Translations under genes and position numbers: made by a program | The notes under the pieces: generated by a model | What the model saw: only the letters and a program-made list of their open reading frames with translations | Databases searched by the model: none | Told to the model about the DNA's origin: nothing | Source: Gryganskiella cystojenkinii | Lineage: Eukaryota; Mortierellomycota; Mortierellomycetes; Mortierellales; Mortierellaceae | Direction of reading: 5' to 3' | Assembly (NCBI GenBank): GCA_015852425.1 | Contig: JAAAIG010000094.1 | Span: 1-62,003, forward strand | DNA length: 62,003 bases | In this document: positions 1 through 12,505 of the stretch, in pieces | Layout of the letters: the number at the start of each line of letters is the position of its first letter | How positions within the stretch are numbered: position 1 is the stretch's first letter

Positions 1-1269
1 ATTGTAGTTATGTAGATCTTTCAGTCAACGGAAAGACTTACTCTGGCAAAGGCTCATGTGAAGAATGGCAAGACAATTATACTGGGGGTCTTAAGCATTA
101 CAGGAGATCAACATTGACTATCGGCTGTCAGTATTAGTGAATAGATTGAGATGATTAGGGTTTTTTTTGAAATTTTTTACCCTTTCCTTTTCACTCTTAT
201 TTTATTTTCAGTCTAGACCTTCCAGTCTTACTTGATCCTTCCTTATTCTTACTTTTATTTTTATCCCTTCTTTTTTATCATCAATCCCTTTCTTTTAAGT
301 AGCAGCGTTCTTATTGTCTTCCCTGAATTAAAGATCTCTCACTTCCCTTTTATTGTTTTCGTCACAAGCAGATCGATAGTCAATACAGTCAATCCGGAAT
401 TATTGGCATGAACTTCGTGTTTTTTGGCGAAAAAAAAGTAAAAAATTAGACCTCTCGTTGGCAGTTTCCGGATTGATTGTACCTTTACGGCATGTCATAA
501 ACGTTCATAACAATTAGTTTTAACGTTTCAGAAGAGTATAAACTTGTATTGTTTGCCACTGGTGGCTGGGGCGTGTGCTCCAAAGTCCAGAGATGCTTCA
601 ATTGTTCAGTGGCTGCTTCAATTGCTCTGTGGCGTGTACAATTGTTAAAGAAGACTCTTTGCCACCAATTTTATACGGCACTTTTCTTGATTGTTTCGTA
701 AAAGCCTCTTCTTTTCTACCGGGTCAAGTTGATCTAGGTCCTATCTTATGTCACGACCCACATTAATAGGCCACTTCCCTCCACTTCTGGAACTCCACAA
801 CCTAGTTCCTGACTGTGGAGCATCCATTTCCCAGCTCAGTTCGCAATGGGCAAAAAAAAAAAAGGAAAGAAAGAAAGAAAGAAAGGTAGTTCACAGATTG
901 GAGCATTCTTGCACGCGATTTCAAAAGTCTGGGAGTCGCTTCAGGAAAAATTCTGATGATGACTGAGGTTCACTTTGTTAATCAAGATTGACAAGTGGAC
1001 GCCATGCTAGGCGCGTGTTGCCGTGAATACATAATATCGGCCTTTTTTAGACGACAAAAAAAGGAAGAAATAAAGGAATGACCCTCAGGTTCGTGATCCT
1101 TAATGTATTGTGTGTTTGCAAATGTCCCACCGAACTAGGAACCAAGTCAAACTAAAGAAAAGTGACTGCTCAACGACAAAGCGACGCGCGTGTGTTTAGC
1201 TCTTCTGAGAGGGGTGGGTAGGAACCCTCTTAAAGGAGTCGTTTATATTGAAACCTGGCAATTCACTCT
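1..1269. other. Left-edge intergenic region, no supported gene
   Basis: No open frame here looks like a conserved protein. Short frames around 575-966 run into A-rich and GAAA-repeat sequence (851-884) and have no recognisable motif. The stretch is rich in T and C tracts (for example 180-300), as in the promoters and 3' flanks elsewhere in the window. It is probably the 3' flank of the GST kappa gene plus unrelated spacer. Confidence 0.5.
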
Positions 1270-2451
1270 CTACAACCTGGCAGCGCTGTTCTTGGCAAGA
1301 CCGTAGTAGGGTAAATTCAGGAGCGCACTCATGAGCTCAAAACGATCCGAACCAAAGAAGAAATGCTCTTCCTCACTTCCGCTGGCCTTGACCACGAACG
1401 AGGGTGCTCCAAACGCACCCTTCTCCAGGGCCTCCTCCGTGTTCTTGGTGAGTTCCTGTTTAACATCCTTGTCTGTGGCCTGCTGAAGGATCTCCTCGAC
1501 CTTGGCCGCTGATCCACCAAAGGCTGGTGCTAACGTAGCGACGACCACGTCCTTCTGAGTGATGTCTTTGTCTTGATTCCAGTAAGCGTCCTACAAACAG
1601 CAACATGATGTATATCATTAGTTCACGCGTGCCTAGGGACTGACATGTGATCGATCCATCGACTTTTTTTCCCTTTTGATCGTTGTCCAGACTTACATAG
1701 AGCTGACGATCACGAAGAACAATAAAGTATTAAAAGAGAGAAAGAGAGAACAAGAGATAATCAGATATTTGACAGTCAACTCTCCCAACCTTGCGCCTCG
1801 ATATCGTTCATGGAATCAACAGAGCAACAATCCAAAAAAAAGCTACCAATTCGATGGCCAGCTGATATTTCGCAGGTTCCTGGTTCTTGACTACAATCAA
1901 CGCTCGCATTACATGCACGGTCTGAATTGGGAAGGCTGAGGGGAAAGTGAAAGGGATGCCGGCGATAGCACTGGTTTTCTTCAGGTCCGAGATCTATTCG
2001 CATCCCCAGAAAGAAGATAGAGTGGGAGTAGCGTAAATTTTCAAGTGTAAAGAAAAGTGGCGCCATCTGACGAATCGAAACCATGTTTGAAGGTGGCCCT
2101 ATTTCTCGGGATTTCTTTCGGGAAGGAGTAGCTCACCATGTACGAGCCCTTGGCAGCGACCACGGCTGGGGGTTGATTCTTGGATCCCTGTTAGATATTG
2201 ACAACAAGGCGAAAGAGCTTAGCCGGTATGATCATGAGTTTTAGGTCAAAAACAAGAGGGATTGCCAATGTCAATGAGAATGACAAAAAAAGACATTTTA
2301 CAATCATGATCCCATGGAGGTATGTGGGCCGGAACTCGACTTGGACCTTGTCACCCCAAAGGGCTTTGTAACGGTTTAGCAGCGTGACTCCATAGTAACT
2401 GTAAGGTGAAACGATGTCGAAGTAGCAGATGATGCTTGCTGGTGAGGACAT
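1270..2451 (-). CDS. GSTK1: Glutathione S-transferase kappa (GSTK1-like, DsbA fold), probably peroxisomal
   Basis: Four exons, all phase 0, at 2451-2302, 2187-2137, 1993-1847 and 1590-1270 give 222 residues, the usual size for kappa-class GSTs. The N-terminus reads FDIVSPYSYYG, matching the kappa active-site segment with the catalytic serine before PYS. Downstream are the KGSYM segment, a NQDKDIT segment aligning with RNEDIT of the animal enzyme, and the C-terminal GAFGAPSFVV and FFGSDRFELM blocks that complete the thioredoxin-like domain. The protein ends in AARL, a PTS1-like tripeptide; animal GSTK1 also ends in ARL, so a peroxisomal site is likely. Kappa GSTs conjugate glutathione to electrophiles and resemble 2-hydroxychromene-2-carboxylate isomerase. 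The ATG at 2451 begins the conserved domain directly. Family and exon model are secure; substrate is not known. Confidence 0.9.
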
Positions 2452-2800
2452 GATGGTGAAAAAAAGATGAGAGCGTTGAGATGGATGGATGGATGGAAAG
2501 GTGAATGGAAAGAGTGAAAGTGAAGGTGAGAGGCAATAGAAGATAGAAAACTATGAGACTTGGTCGAGCTGAGAGCGACAGGGGGAAACGGCGAGTTCAA
2601 AGGCTCGGCTCGTGTCTCTTCTGACAGGTTCTGTCTGATGTCTCTTCGATCAGTAGAATCCCTTCCCTGTTTTCTATTTTGTGTGTTCACTTCCAGCCTT
2701 CTCTTACTTGCTCACACATACCACGTATTGTTTGTCAATATTCTTTTTTGGTGTACTTTTGGGATATGTTCTATGGTAAGATCTCGTCTCGACGGACAGA
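2452..2800. other. Promoter/spacer between GST kappa and AP-1 gamma
   Basis: These 349 bases separate the GST kappa start from the stop of the upstream AP-1 gamma gene on the same strand. They hold a GGAT/GAAAG-type simple repeat near 2480-2530, which is a pyrimidine tract on the GST strand, and no plausible gene. They probably serve as 3' flank of AP-1 gamma and promoter of GST kappa. Confidence 0.5.
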
Positions 2801-5800
2801 CTAATAAGCGCCTTCAGGGAATCCTGCAAACTCAGAGAGGTCAGAGACCGCGCCATGGTTTGCAGTGGTATATACGACCTTGAGACGCAGGCGAACAGGG
2901 GTCTAAAATACAACAAAAGCAGAAGCACGCACTGGTTAATATCAAACATTATCTCACATAGAACACATTCGAAAAGAAGAGTGGCATTGTTCGCTTCACC
3001 TTTTGTGGGTTGGCAATCTTGAGCAATTGGGTCGCATTGCCTCCAGCGGGGACATCGCTCGAAGAAGCAGCGCGCATTTGAAGCTGTTGAGTCTTTGTGA
3101 CCGCAGCATGGAATTGTACTCCACTGATGTTACCTCCAGAGACGCTCGAGTCATTGTGGAAGGTCGCCATGATGTTGACAACATTAGGGTTAGCGCTGTC
3201 CCGCTGGGGTGTAAAAATAATCGAGAAGCCATTCTTGCTGTAGACTGGGTACGTCTTCTGACTGCTTGCGGAGCCATTGCTGGTGTTGGATGCTGTCCGC
3301 GCAAAGACAGGCGAAGGTGTTGGGGAAGGTGCCTGGGCAGCCATGCCACCCCCAAGAAGATCCAATATGTTGCTGTTCGCACTTGATGCTGGGGAAGAGC
3401 TGGCACTGGCAGGGGAGCCAATTCCGGCAAAGAGATCTCCAACAGCCGCCGCAGAAGGTTTTGACGCCGCAGGTTGTGACACACTCGAGCCTCCAAACAG
3501 ATCAGCCAACAGATCAATGTTGCTTGCAGGTCCATTTCCAGTAGCCGGCACTCCAGTCGTGATCTGAGCATTAGTGGTACCTCCACTGGTACCGATACCC
3601 ATGAGATCGAGGAGAAGCTTTTTTTTAGCAAAAAAAGACAAAGGAGATATGAATATCATTTCTAATGGCAGCGATCGATGTATTCTCGTCAGTCAATAGA
3701 CTTACGTCTTGATCACTAGGACCAGCGGGCTCGACTTGAGTGGATGCGCTTCCAGAAGCTAAAATGAATCGCAAAAGAGGAGTTAGTTAGTGATGAGCTT
3801 TCTTGAAAAGGCAACAACAGGATATTACCAGTCTTCACAGCTAAGTGACGTACAAGCGCTGTTAAGGTGCTCGCCTGCAATGACGGTCTCCTTGATCTGC
3901 ATGACCGGCATTCTTTCCAAAACTGCAGGACGAATCTCATCGTATTGGAACAAGTTTGTAAACTCGACAGCACGCTGTTGAATCTCAACCTCGATCGAGG
4001 TAGAGAATCCCACTAACAGGAGCTTCACTCTCTCCGAAGAGGTAGTGGATGTAAATCTTGAGGTCAGCTTCATAAGAGAAGTGATGATGTACTCCCGAAG
4101 AACTTGGTTAGCGAATGGTCCCGCGAGAATAGACTCCAACAAGTCAATGACATCAGTTTCCGACACCTATTGTATTAGAAAATCAAATGCTTGTCAGACA
4201 CGTTGATCGCGGGAGAGACTCTTACAATCGTCCGTGCCTTTCCGGTGGATTACCTCCTTGGCAAGCTCTTCTTCCTCATAGCTGCCTCCCTGAACAAGAA
4301 TATCGCCGTATTCACCAATGACCCAGACTCCTGCCAAAGTAAGCGACTCCTGTGAGATATCTTCCTTGAGAGCAGTGTATAACTTTTGAACAGTGTATCC
4401 TTGCATTTCTGGGGTCTGAGTGATTAGTCGAATAAAGGCAGCCAACATCTCCTCACGGACATAATTTCCTGCAAGTTTCAAAACACGCAAGACTGTATCA
4501 ATGTGCCAGCGCTTGTTGGGAGCAAATCTGTTGGGTTTTAAAAGAGTCGACATGTTAGTTTTCAACCTCGATCACACACCACCAAGGCCTATCCAGAAGC
4601 ACCAACGCACCTTTCCGCTGCGAGACAGATCTTGGTAGTCATGCTGGGCTTGAACTCGTTATCGGCAATCTCCAAGAAAGCCAAGAGTTCACGAGTCAAT
4701 ACTCGCACGTTAGACTCATTGATCAACGAAAACGACAGTTCCAGAGCACGTCGACGGATGGAGATGTCGGCATCACGGAGGCAGTCCAGAATGATGTTGC
4801 GATGACGTTGAACGGCATTGACATCCAAAGAAATGGACTTGTTGAGAGTGGTCAGGGCAACATATCTGATGTTTTACGTATAGATAAAACGTGGAAAAAT
4901 AAAAATAAAAATAAAATATAAGAGCCAATGGTGAGTGATCAATGCATCGCCACGTTGCATATTTTGTACATTTTGCACATTCTCGAGGTCTCCTTTATAG
5001 TCGCCTTAAAACATACCTGATGTTGTTGTCCCTGTTACTGAGGAACTTTCCGAGAATGTTGATAGCAAGAACACGAAGAGCGTTGTCGGAAGGGGTCTCC
5101 ATAATGGTGAGAACGGTCTCATACAAAATGGAGTTTCCGACATTCTTCGAAGACTCGGTATTGGTGGCAACCTACAATCATAATGTCATAATGTCGTATT
5201 AGTATCCAAACACCCTGATCGACCTGCTCAATTGAATCTCATGTTCAGAAAACAATGAAAGGAGTAGCGTCGTACCTGAGCCAGAATATCGTTCATAGCC
5301 TCACTGCTTTCGACATCGTCCTTGCCCAGAATGCGCAAGAGTCTCAAAATCTTGATCTGCAAGAAAGGATCCGTGACTCCAGTGACATCGTGCTCAGGCG
5401 AGAATCCTGCACTGACCAAGTTCTTCAAGTGACGCACAAGAATGGGCACACTCTTGCGGAAGCGCAAAAGTGTCTTATCCGAAGCAAGGCACATTTCCGT
5501 GATGAGAGTAATGCCGGAGAGAAGAACTCCGTGATTACGGTCGTTCAATAATGAGGAAGCGCGCTCGACATAGTCCACTTGCAACTCGGGCACCTTGCGA
5601 ATGATCCTGATAGCGCAAAGAGCGGCCTATTATTTGGCAGAATAACCGATAGAATGTAAGTAAAAGGGATTGAGGACTGTCGCACACACAGAGGGAGGAA
5701 ATCGACAGATCTTTTGGAATCCTGTCTTGAATACCTTCTTCCGGATGTACATGTTGGAGCTTCCAAGAAGCTTCTCGACCTCTGACGTCAAATCGCGCGA

Positions 5801-6456
5801 CATTTCAGCAGAGGCAATGTTGCCCAGAGTACATAACGCCAATCCGACGATATACATATTCGCGTGGTTCAGATCGCTAATGGAGGGAATGAGGAAGGGA
5901 CATGGGTTAATGATCTGGCGGTGCATAAAGATAAGTATATTATACGCGGCTGTTACATTGTTCCTTCGCAAGCTTACTTCTTGAGAGAGTTGGTCAAGAG
6001 CGTCAAGACTTCCTGGTTCTCGTCCAAAAGCAACATGGTCCCAAGATAGCCCAATCGCTTGTCCGAGAACAGAGGCGAAGCTGCCAACTTTAAACATTCA
6101 ATTTGGCCGAAATGAGCAGGGTATCCGAGCATGTGAATGTAGAGCAACTTTGAGATGTTGGCATGGCGAAGTTCCGTGTTCTCTTCCTTGAACGAGGTAC
6201 GAATGAATGCAGACTCTTTTTGGATGACAGCCCGTTCATCCGCGTGAGTCTTGCAGGCTCGAATGGCCTTGATGAGGTCTACGAGGGGACAGAACAATAG
6301 GAAATGTGTCAGGAACAGGGTTATATGTTTATCTATGAGCATGCCATCCAAGAGAGAGGTCGAAAGAGAGAGAGAGAAAAAGAGCTGATGGTGGGAATGC
6401 AAATTGAACGAAAAGTCTGGCCCTGAGGTGATACCTTTCAGGCGGTAAAACACCAT
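2801..6456 (-). CDS. APL4: AP-1 clathrin adaptor complex subunit gamma (gamma-adaptin)
   Basis: Eleven exons (6456-6435, 6278-5978, 5876-5735, 5626-5276, 5171-5017, 4865-4611, 4527-4254, 4166-3854, 3758-3706, 3617-3000, 2902-2801) give 861 residues. The 22-base first exon encodes MVFYRLK and joins to [20 protein letters not shown], the standard N-terminus of gamma-adaptins. The trunk is the adaptin solenoid, with blocks such as [45 protein letters not shown] and [20 protein letters not shown]. The hinge (about residues 620-700) is Ala/Ser/Pro-rich with clathrin-box-like LLDLMG and ILDLLGGG motifs. The C-terminus is the gamma-ear: [11 protein letters not shown] to [13 protein letters not shown]-1 sorts cargo at the trans-Golgi network and endosomes. 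The exon-10 acceptor is unusual, a run of A followed by AG. Identity is secure and phases close throughout. Confidence 0.95.
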
Positions 6457-6960
6457 TGATGCGGGGTAGGATGATCAGATGTGATGAGGATGAGACACCC
6501 AAGTGATGACAGAGACGAGAAAGACGAGACCGGAGAAGGAGAAAAAGGGACGAGAGGAGGCGTGAAGAGGGACGGAAGTGAAGGAATGTGGAGAGAGGAT
6601 GAAGAGGATGGAAAAAAAAGAGAGAACGTGTCGAGATGACAGATGATGGCCTCAAAGTACAGCAGCGCGCTACTCACCACCCCCATTTCGTTCACAGTCA
6701 GAAGCGCCGAAAAGTTTGGATACGTCACCGAAGTGAGGAGTCGCAGATCCTGCAATCATGTGCCCAAAATTCTTCTACCCAATTATCCATTATTGTTCGC
6801 TTCGCTGAACAATCCATGAACAATCCGCTGATTGACAATCCACTGAACAATCCACGCTTGACAACACTCTCGTCCTTGTCCTGTCCAATCATGTGACAAA
6901 ACATATGAGTCGGATTCCAAGTTTACACACAATCTTTCGAGCCCCTCTGAGACTGACACA
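6457..6960. other. AP-1 gamma upstream region
   Basis: This is the 5' flank of AP-1 gamma. It is polypurine on the plus strand (6360-6620, GAGA-type), so polypyrimidine on the gene's own strand, like other promoters in the window. Around 6790-6860 there is a short cluster of imperfect repeats of TTGACAATCC / GAACAATCC type. I see no coding sequence here that I can support. Confidence 0.4.
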
Positions 6961-8150
6961 TCTGAAACATGTCTGTGTCCACGATGCGACAAGACCCATG
7001 GCACTCTACCAGACAGGGACAAACACCTCGACCTTTCACCACGTTTGAGAATATGGATTCGATTGGAACTCTCAAGGGAAACCTCGTCGGATATATACCG
7101 GAAATATTCTCTCGGCCGAGTTTGTCGCGAACATGTCTAGTCCCATGGCCTTGACTCTGGATGACGACTCGAAGGTCAAAGTGTTTGGAACTCTAAACAT
7201 GGCCGAACAATACGGGGACGAAGGATCATCGATTTAATAGAGATGAGCAAACCAGGACCCAGAGTCGACTCCACCCAGTTTCTTTGTCGCAGGCATTGCT
7301 GTCTCACCATTTCGGAAAACTGGTCCTAGGCGGGATTCAATTTTACAAAGCACCCGACACCAAACTTGCCACTGGAATTTCAAATCATCCGCCAGGAAGA
7401 TTGCTAAGAGTCGGCTGGAGCGTTAATCCATTCCATGAACGACGTCTTGCTTATTCTCAAAATCGGGCTGTATGGCAGAAAGATATCTGAGGATCCACAC
7501 CAGCAACCTTTGGCGTTTCCTGCGATCGAATTATATGTAGTGCAATCAGTTCAGCACGATCGCACCACCAAGATTGCGATAGGCACGGCGTCCTGGTTTA
7601 GCCTTGGTAACTTCGTGTGAGCAGCTGAATACAGACGATATCATGATAGGACCCCACAACACGGACTTCATTCTCTGTGCACATACAAACAACTACGTTC
7701 GAAAAGATTACAAGTTGAACATTACGGCCGAGCGTTACCTGCGATCAAAGGTCCACAAAGCCGAGACATACATGGAATGCGCCGAGTTTTTCATCTGTTT
7801 CAACAATTCGCCGGTCTACCAATAACGCTTCCTTCCTTGCACAGTTATTTTATGACCAAACCTCCAGCGGAATTAAAACATTGGCAGCAACCTTTTTTCA
7901 ACTCTAAGTATGAGAATAAGACCAGGAGAGCTCGCAAGACCTCCATCAGCAGCAGCAGATGCTGAGCCAAAGCGACGGCGACATGGTCACGGTTTCAGAA
8001 AGTATCAGTCAACAACTTCGAGTTTATGAAAACGCGCAGGCAAAACTCCCACTGACACATGAGTCGTACGTCAAATTTATTACGCTGGTCTGGACCGTCA
8101 ATTTTATCACTTTGTTTTTTTTTTTTTAGTTAAATAGGGTTCACTAAACA
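6961..8150 (+). pseudogene. Probable relic of an unrecognised gene with one intact intron
   Basis: Protein-like stretches occur in changing frames separated by stops: around 7045-7110 (FENMDSIGTLKGNLVGYIPE), 7140-7236 (SSPMALTLDDDSKVKVFGTL), 7284-7490, and 7640-7824 (MIGPHNTDFILCAHTNNYVR and following). Near the end a consensus intron is visible, with donor GTACGT at 8066 and a long T-tract before TAG at 8127-8129. I cannot join the pieces into one frame with plausible introns. A decayed gene is the likeliest reading, though a live gene with unusual introns is possible. I do not recognise the family. Confidence 0.3.
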
Positions 8151-9120
8151 GGATTCGCCGAGGGAGAGCAATAGAAGCACGCTCCTTGTATGCCTTCCTG
8201 TCACTTGATGGAACACGCTGAGAAATGGAGTAAACGAGACTCATCACTTCATCACTCTAATTCCAATAGAATTACACTGCGACAATTACCTTTCGAGTAA
8301 CTCAGAGATTGAAAACGGAGCAGTTGTGTGTCAGGGGAGTGCGTTGAATGGAGTAACAGCGAGCAAAAAGAGAAATTGCGCAAAATGAGAGCGTGAGACG
8401 ACGATAAAAGAGTAAAAGTGATGAATCGGTTCAATGGGGCACTCTGGCAACGAAGTAAATGAAATGGAAGACAAACAACATGTGAAAGCATTGGGCGCAG
8501 TCTAAATTCCAGCGTTCAAAGTGCCAGCCGTGTAGGTCGTCACCACGTAAGAGAAGAGTACAGGATCGCAAGTTCTACAGGCTTTTTCCTTCATTAAAGC
8601 CGAAAACGGAAGGACGCGTTTCGCAGTCACAGTTCACCTCCACACGTTCCATTCATTGTTTGCGTTCCTTCTCTTTGCTTTTCTTTCTTCTCTTCTTCTG
8701 CACTCACATTTTTGACTCACTCTTTCTTTTCCTTCCTCTTCTTCTTCCCTTCTTCCCTTCTTTTGTTTGTTTTGACCCTTCCCTGAACGCACTTTTCTCT
8801 TCATTTCTTTTCCTTTTCCTTTGCATTCACGACAACTGCAATTCTCTTTGCCCTCTTTGCACCCCATTCACTATAGAACGCGTTCAGCTTTCCATTTTCA
8901 AACAAAAAAACAGACAAAACAAACAAACACACATTTCCCGACTTTTATTCTTTTGACGTTCTTCATCAGCAAATCGTTTGTCACTCCTCCCCCTCACACA
9001 CACGCATACGCACACCCGCACATTTCTTTCTCTCTCTCTTTCATTACTTCCCTTGTCCCAATTCATCCGCTCTCTTATTTCACCGTTCACGCGTCTCCGT
9101 TTCATCACCTCTGCCCAAAG
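8151..9120. promoter_or_regulatory. Long pyrimidine-rich leader/promoter of the 9121 gene
   Basis: From about 8650 to 9115 the plus strand is almost continuous CT-rich sequence (TTCTTTTCC, CACACACGC, TCTCTCTCTTTC), ending just before the ATG at 9121. Such tracts precede several genes here. Open frames run through it, one in frame with the gene from 8821, but their residues are low-complexity Phe/Leu/Ser/His and look non-coding. I see no other gene. Confidence 0.45.
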
Positions 9121-12100
9121 ATGGGTTCCCGGCATCACGGCATGGACTCGTACAATTCACTCCTTTTGCCGCCCACCTTCCACTCTTCATCCACATCCCA
9201 AACTGGCGCAGAAAGGTCTCATCAGCCCGATGGTGCACATCTCCCACATAGTACTGGCACCGCCTCTGCAGGCCAGAGCGGCGCCAACACCTCAAAGACT
9301 GAAACTGAAGGCGCAGACAAGGCCAAGCCGGTTCGGAAAAAGAGAGGCCAGTACAAAAAGACGATCCTCCGACAACAACAACAAGCCGCCGCGGCCGCTG
9401 CTGCTGCTGCTGCGGCAACCGCTAGTCATCCTCATACAGAGCCAGTTCAATCCTTACAGACCTCGAATCCAACCTCTTCCAAGTCCAGGTCTGATGTCTT
9501 GTCTTCTTCCAACATGACAACTTCACGAGAGCTTCAACATCATTCACATCATCATCTACAGTCCTCGACTGTCGAGAATTTGAGCATTCGTCAGTCCAAA
9601 TCCGGGATGGACTACAGTCGTCGTACAGCACTAGAGATGGAGCGAGAGCTAGCCATGTTGGCAGAGGAAGCCGAGGAAGCCGAGGAAAATCGGAAGCGAC
9701 GTGACGAAGAGGCTGCAGATCGGATCCTTAAACGAGCTCAGGTGGTCAACGTAAGTGATTTTCAGTGACTTTTTTCATTTATTTTTGCAGGTGGTCTCCT
9801 TATGAGATCATTTTTCTTATCATTGCCAATACCTAACACTTTTACATTACATTTTATGCTTGCAGCACTTGCGCTCATTAAAGTCCAAACTTGCCAGTGC
9901 CCAGATCCAGATTGGAGAGGATTTGCATTACCAGAGCGTCGATTTATTCTCGGACATCTTTGACGAAGTTCTTGAGGACATTGGCAAGGATAACTCGGAG
10001 ATGCTGGAGCTCATCAAAAAGTCTCGACTGGATCTTGATCATAAAGACGAGGACATTGTCAAGATCGAACCAACAGCCGAACAACTTGGTCACATGCCAA
10101 CACGATCCTCGGACAGGCCCAGAAAGCGAGACCTTGTGTCCAACGTACCCAAACCGTATTCTGGATCCAAGTCAGGATCCAGGGACCAGCATTACTACCA
10201 GTCTAGGGTATTGGATCGTGACGATCAAGACTCTGACCAAGAAGATTCCACTGTCAAGCGATACAAACGAAACAAAGGCGGTGAGCACTACGTTGGTGTT
10301 GGTCAGTCATGGGATGTCGGTGGTGGTGGTGGAGAAGGAGACGATGACAACGACACTGCGCCTCGATCCTCGATTGATCGAAACAAAGGCAATCATGGCA
10401 AAACAAGTCGGTCTGGAATGGAAGATGGTCTGAGCGATGATGACGCGATCAAAGTGGATAATCACAAAAGGTCATATGGAAGCAATGGTACCCATGGAAT
10501 CAAGTCTGTCTATCGAACACGAGAGGATCTTCAACATCAGCATCGACTCGAGCTTGAGGAGCTTCAGCTGCAGCAACGGAAAGATCAAGAAGAGTTTCAA
10601 CGTAGGCAGCTCGAACAGCTGCGCGACCTCCAGATGCGCCAGAACGAGGAATTCCGGGCTTTTGAAGCAGCCAAGGCCAAGCGCTATCGAGAGCGCATGG
10701 GGGCCGTGACGGACAAGCGCACAAAGTCCGTTCAGCCAAGTCATCCGCTTGGCTTATCCCGATCCAACAAGACATCTCGATCACAAGCGCTTTCGTACGA
10801 ATTCGATAATGGGTTTGAGCATCATTCCGGTGAGGAATATGATGACTCTTCCTCATCACGATCGCCTTCACCCTCGCCGCCACCAGTCTCAAGTCGCTCC
10901 CGGGAAACATTTTCTTCCTCATCGGGATCTTTAGTGCCAAACAGAGGGACGCCTGCACCACGACCGCGCCAAAACCTGAGCAAGGTCCAGTCTCTCCCAA
11001 TGTCGACCATGACGATGGCGCTGACTGCTATGAATGAGAAGAAGAAGCAAATGAAACGCGCGCAACGGAAGCAGCCTGATCATGATGAAGAACATGACGA
11101 CCATGACCAATCAGACGAATCAGCGGAGGAGTCTGATTATCGGCAGCACGCAGATGCCAAAAATTCGAGATCCCAACAGTTTTCTAATGGAGCTCAAAAG
11201 CGAACTGCATCGGACAACCCTATGGACACCAGAAAACGGTCAGCCTCTCTCACCCCCTCGGCTCGATCCGCTTCCAGCTACAACTCAAGAATCCAGTACG
11301 AACCGACTCGCTCCAGTTCAGGCTCTATCTCACAGCCAAAGCACTCGGCCAGGGAAACGTCAATGTCAGATCGATATGATCGCCAATTTACACCACGTTC
11401 GTCTGGTGAGTGTCACACTCCGTCATCGAAACCACGAACCAAGAAACAAAAGCACGATGCATCAACCTCAGAACACGCCAACGATCATTCATCAGAACAG
11501 GACCAAACAACCTCCAAGTCAGCGATCGGATTCAACAAGACGCTCTTGAGCCATTTTGAGAGATGGAATCCTGACACGAAGACTGAAAACTTTTTCGATT
11601 TTGTGTTAAGTGATCCTCCAGATGTGGAAGTCGATGAATCGGAGGTGGAGGGACTTCTTAGTCGCGTCAAGCCACCCACAGAGCGTGCCCAGCCCAAGGA
11701 CATGAACGTGACACCGACCTCGAACGCCTTCCGATGGTACCAAGAGCAGCAGCGGCTGGCGCAGGAACTCGCTCGTCAGCCGAAGATCAAGCCCCTCTCG
11801 TTTGAGAACCTCATAGATGATGAGCACAATGGTGCTTCTGCCTTGTCTACAATTCCCGCAGACCCATCAAACCCATTTGGGGGAAAAACTAGTTCGGAAG
11901 AACTGACGTTAGGAGTGGATCCTCTGGCTGCTTTTACGCTCAAGAACAGGAAAGAGCAGAAAGAGACTCAATCTCCAGTAGCAACAATGGGTCTGAAGCA
12001 TGGCGTTCCTGAAAGCAAGGAGGCTGGAGTATCCATGAATCAAATTCCAGACTCTTCACCGATGATTGGCAGCTCTCCTGCGATGAACATGCTCTATTCC

Positions 12101-12223
12101 GATGATGGCGAGCATGACTGGGGGTTCAACCCATTCATGGTGGACTCGACCGATGAATATGTCCATCAAGACTCTCCTTTGCAGAGCGACCAAGCTAGCG
12201 GAGACTTTGAACTCCCGTTTTAA
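9121..12223 (+). CDS. Unrecognised 995-residue low-complexity protein with coiled coil, probably nuclear
   Basis: Two exons (9121-9750 and 9866-12223, intron phase 0) encode about 995 residues. A basic stretch (KPVRKKRGQYKKTILRQQ, about residues 70-87) precedes a poly-Ala run near residues 90-100. Next come an acidic helix (MERELAMLAEEAEEAEENRK) and a likely globular segment spanning the splice junction (HLRSLKSKLASAQIQIGEDL, then SVDLFSDIFDEVLEDIG). Gln/Glu-rich coiled coil follows at about residues 430-500 (HQHRLELEELQLQQRKDQEE), then long Ser/Asp-rich disordered tracts with basic clusters such as PRTKKQKHD. No enzyme motif is visible. The next gene, a ZZZ3 homologue, is co-oriented 282 bases away. 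The composition suggests a chromatin or transcription factor, which is inference only. The start at 9121 was chosen because upstream sequence looks like leader. Confidence 0.75.
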
Positions 12224-12505
12224 TGAAAAAAAAATTAAAATAACGCGTTACAGCGAATGTGGCTTAACTTGTGACCTGTTTCTGTTCTCTGTTCAGTTGC
12301 TTTGTGTGCTCTCAAGCCCTTGCTTGCCCTTCGCCTCTTTCCTTCCTCTCTTCTCGCTCAACGACACAATCATCAAAACCCCACGAATCTCGTCGACAAT
12401 CAGAACCAAGAAGAAGCAGCCAACAGTAGCTTCATCGACTCCATTCCTCAAACAGAGAGAGCGAGAGAGAGAGAAGGACAACACGTTACAACAATAAAAC
12501 AAAAA

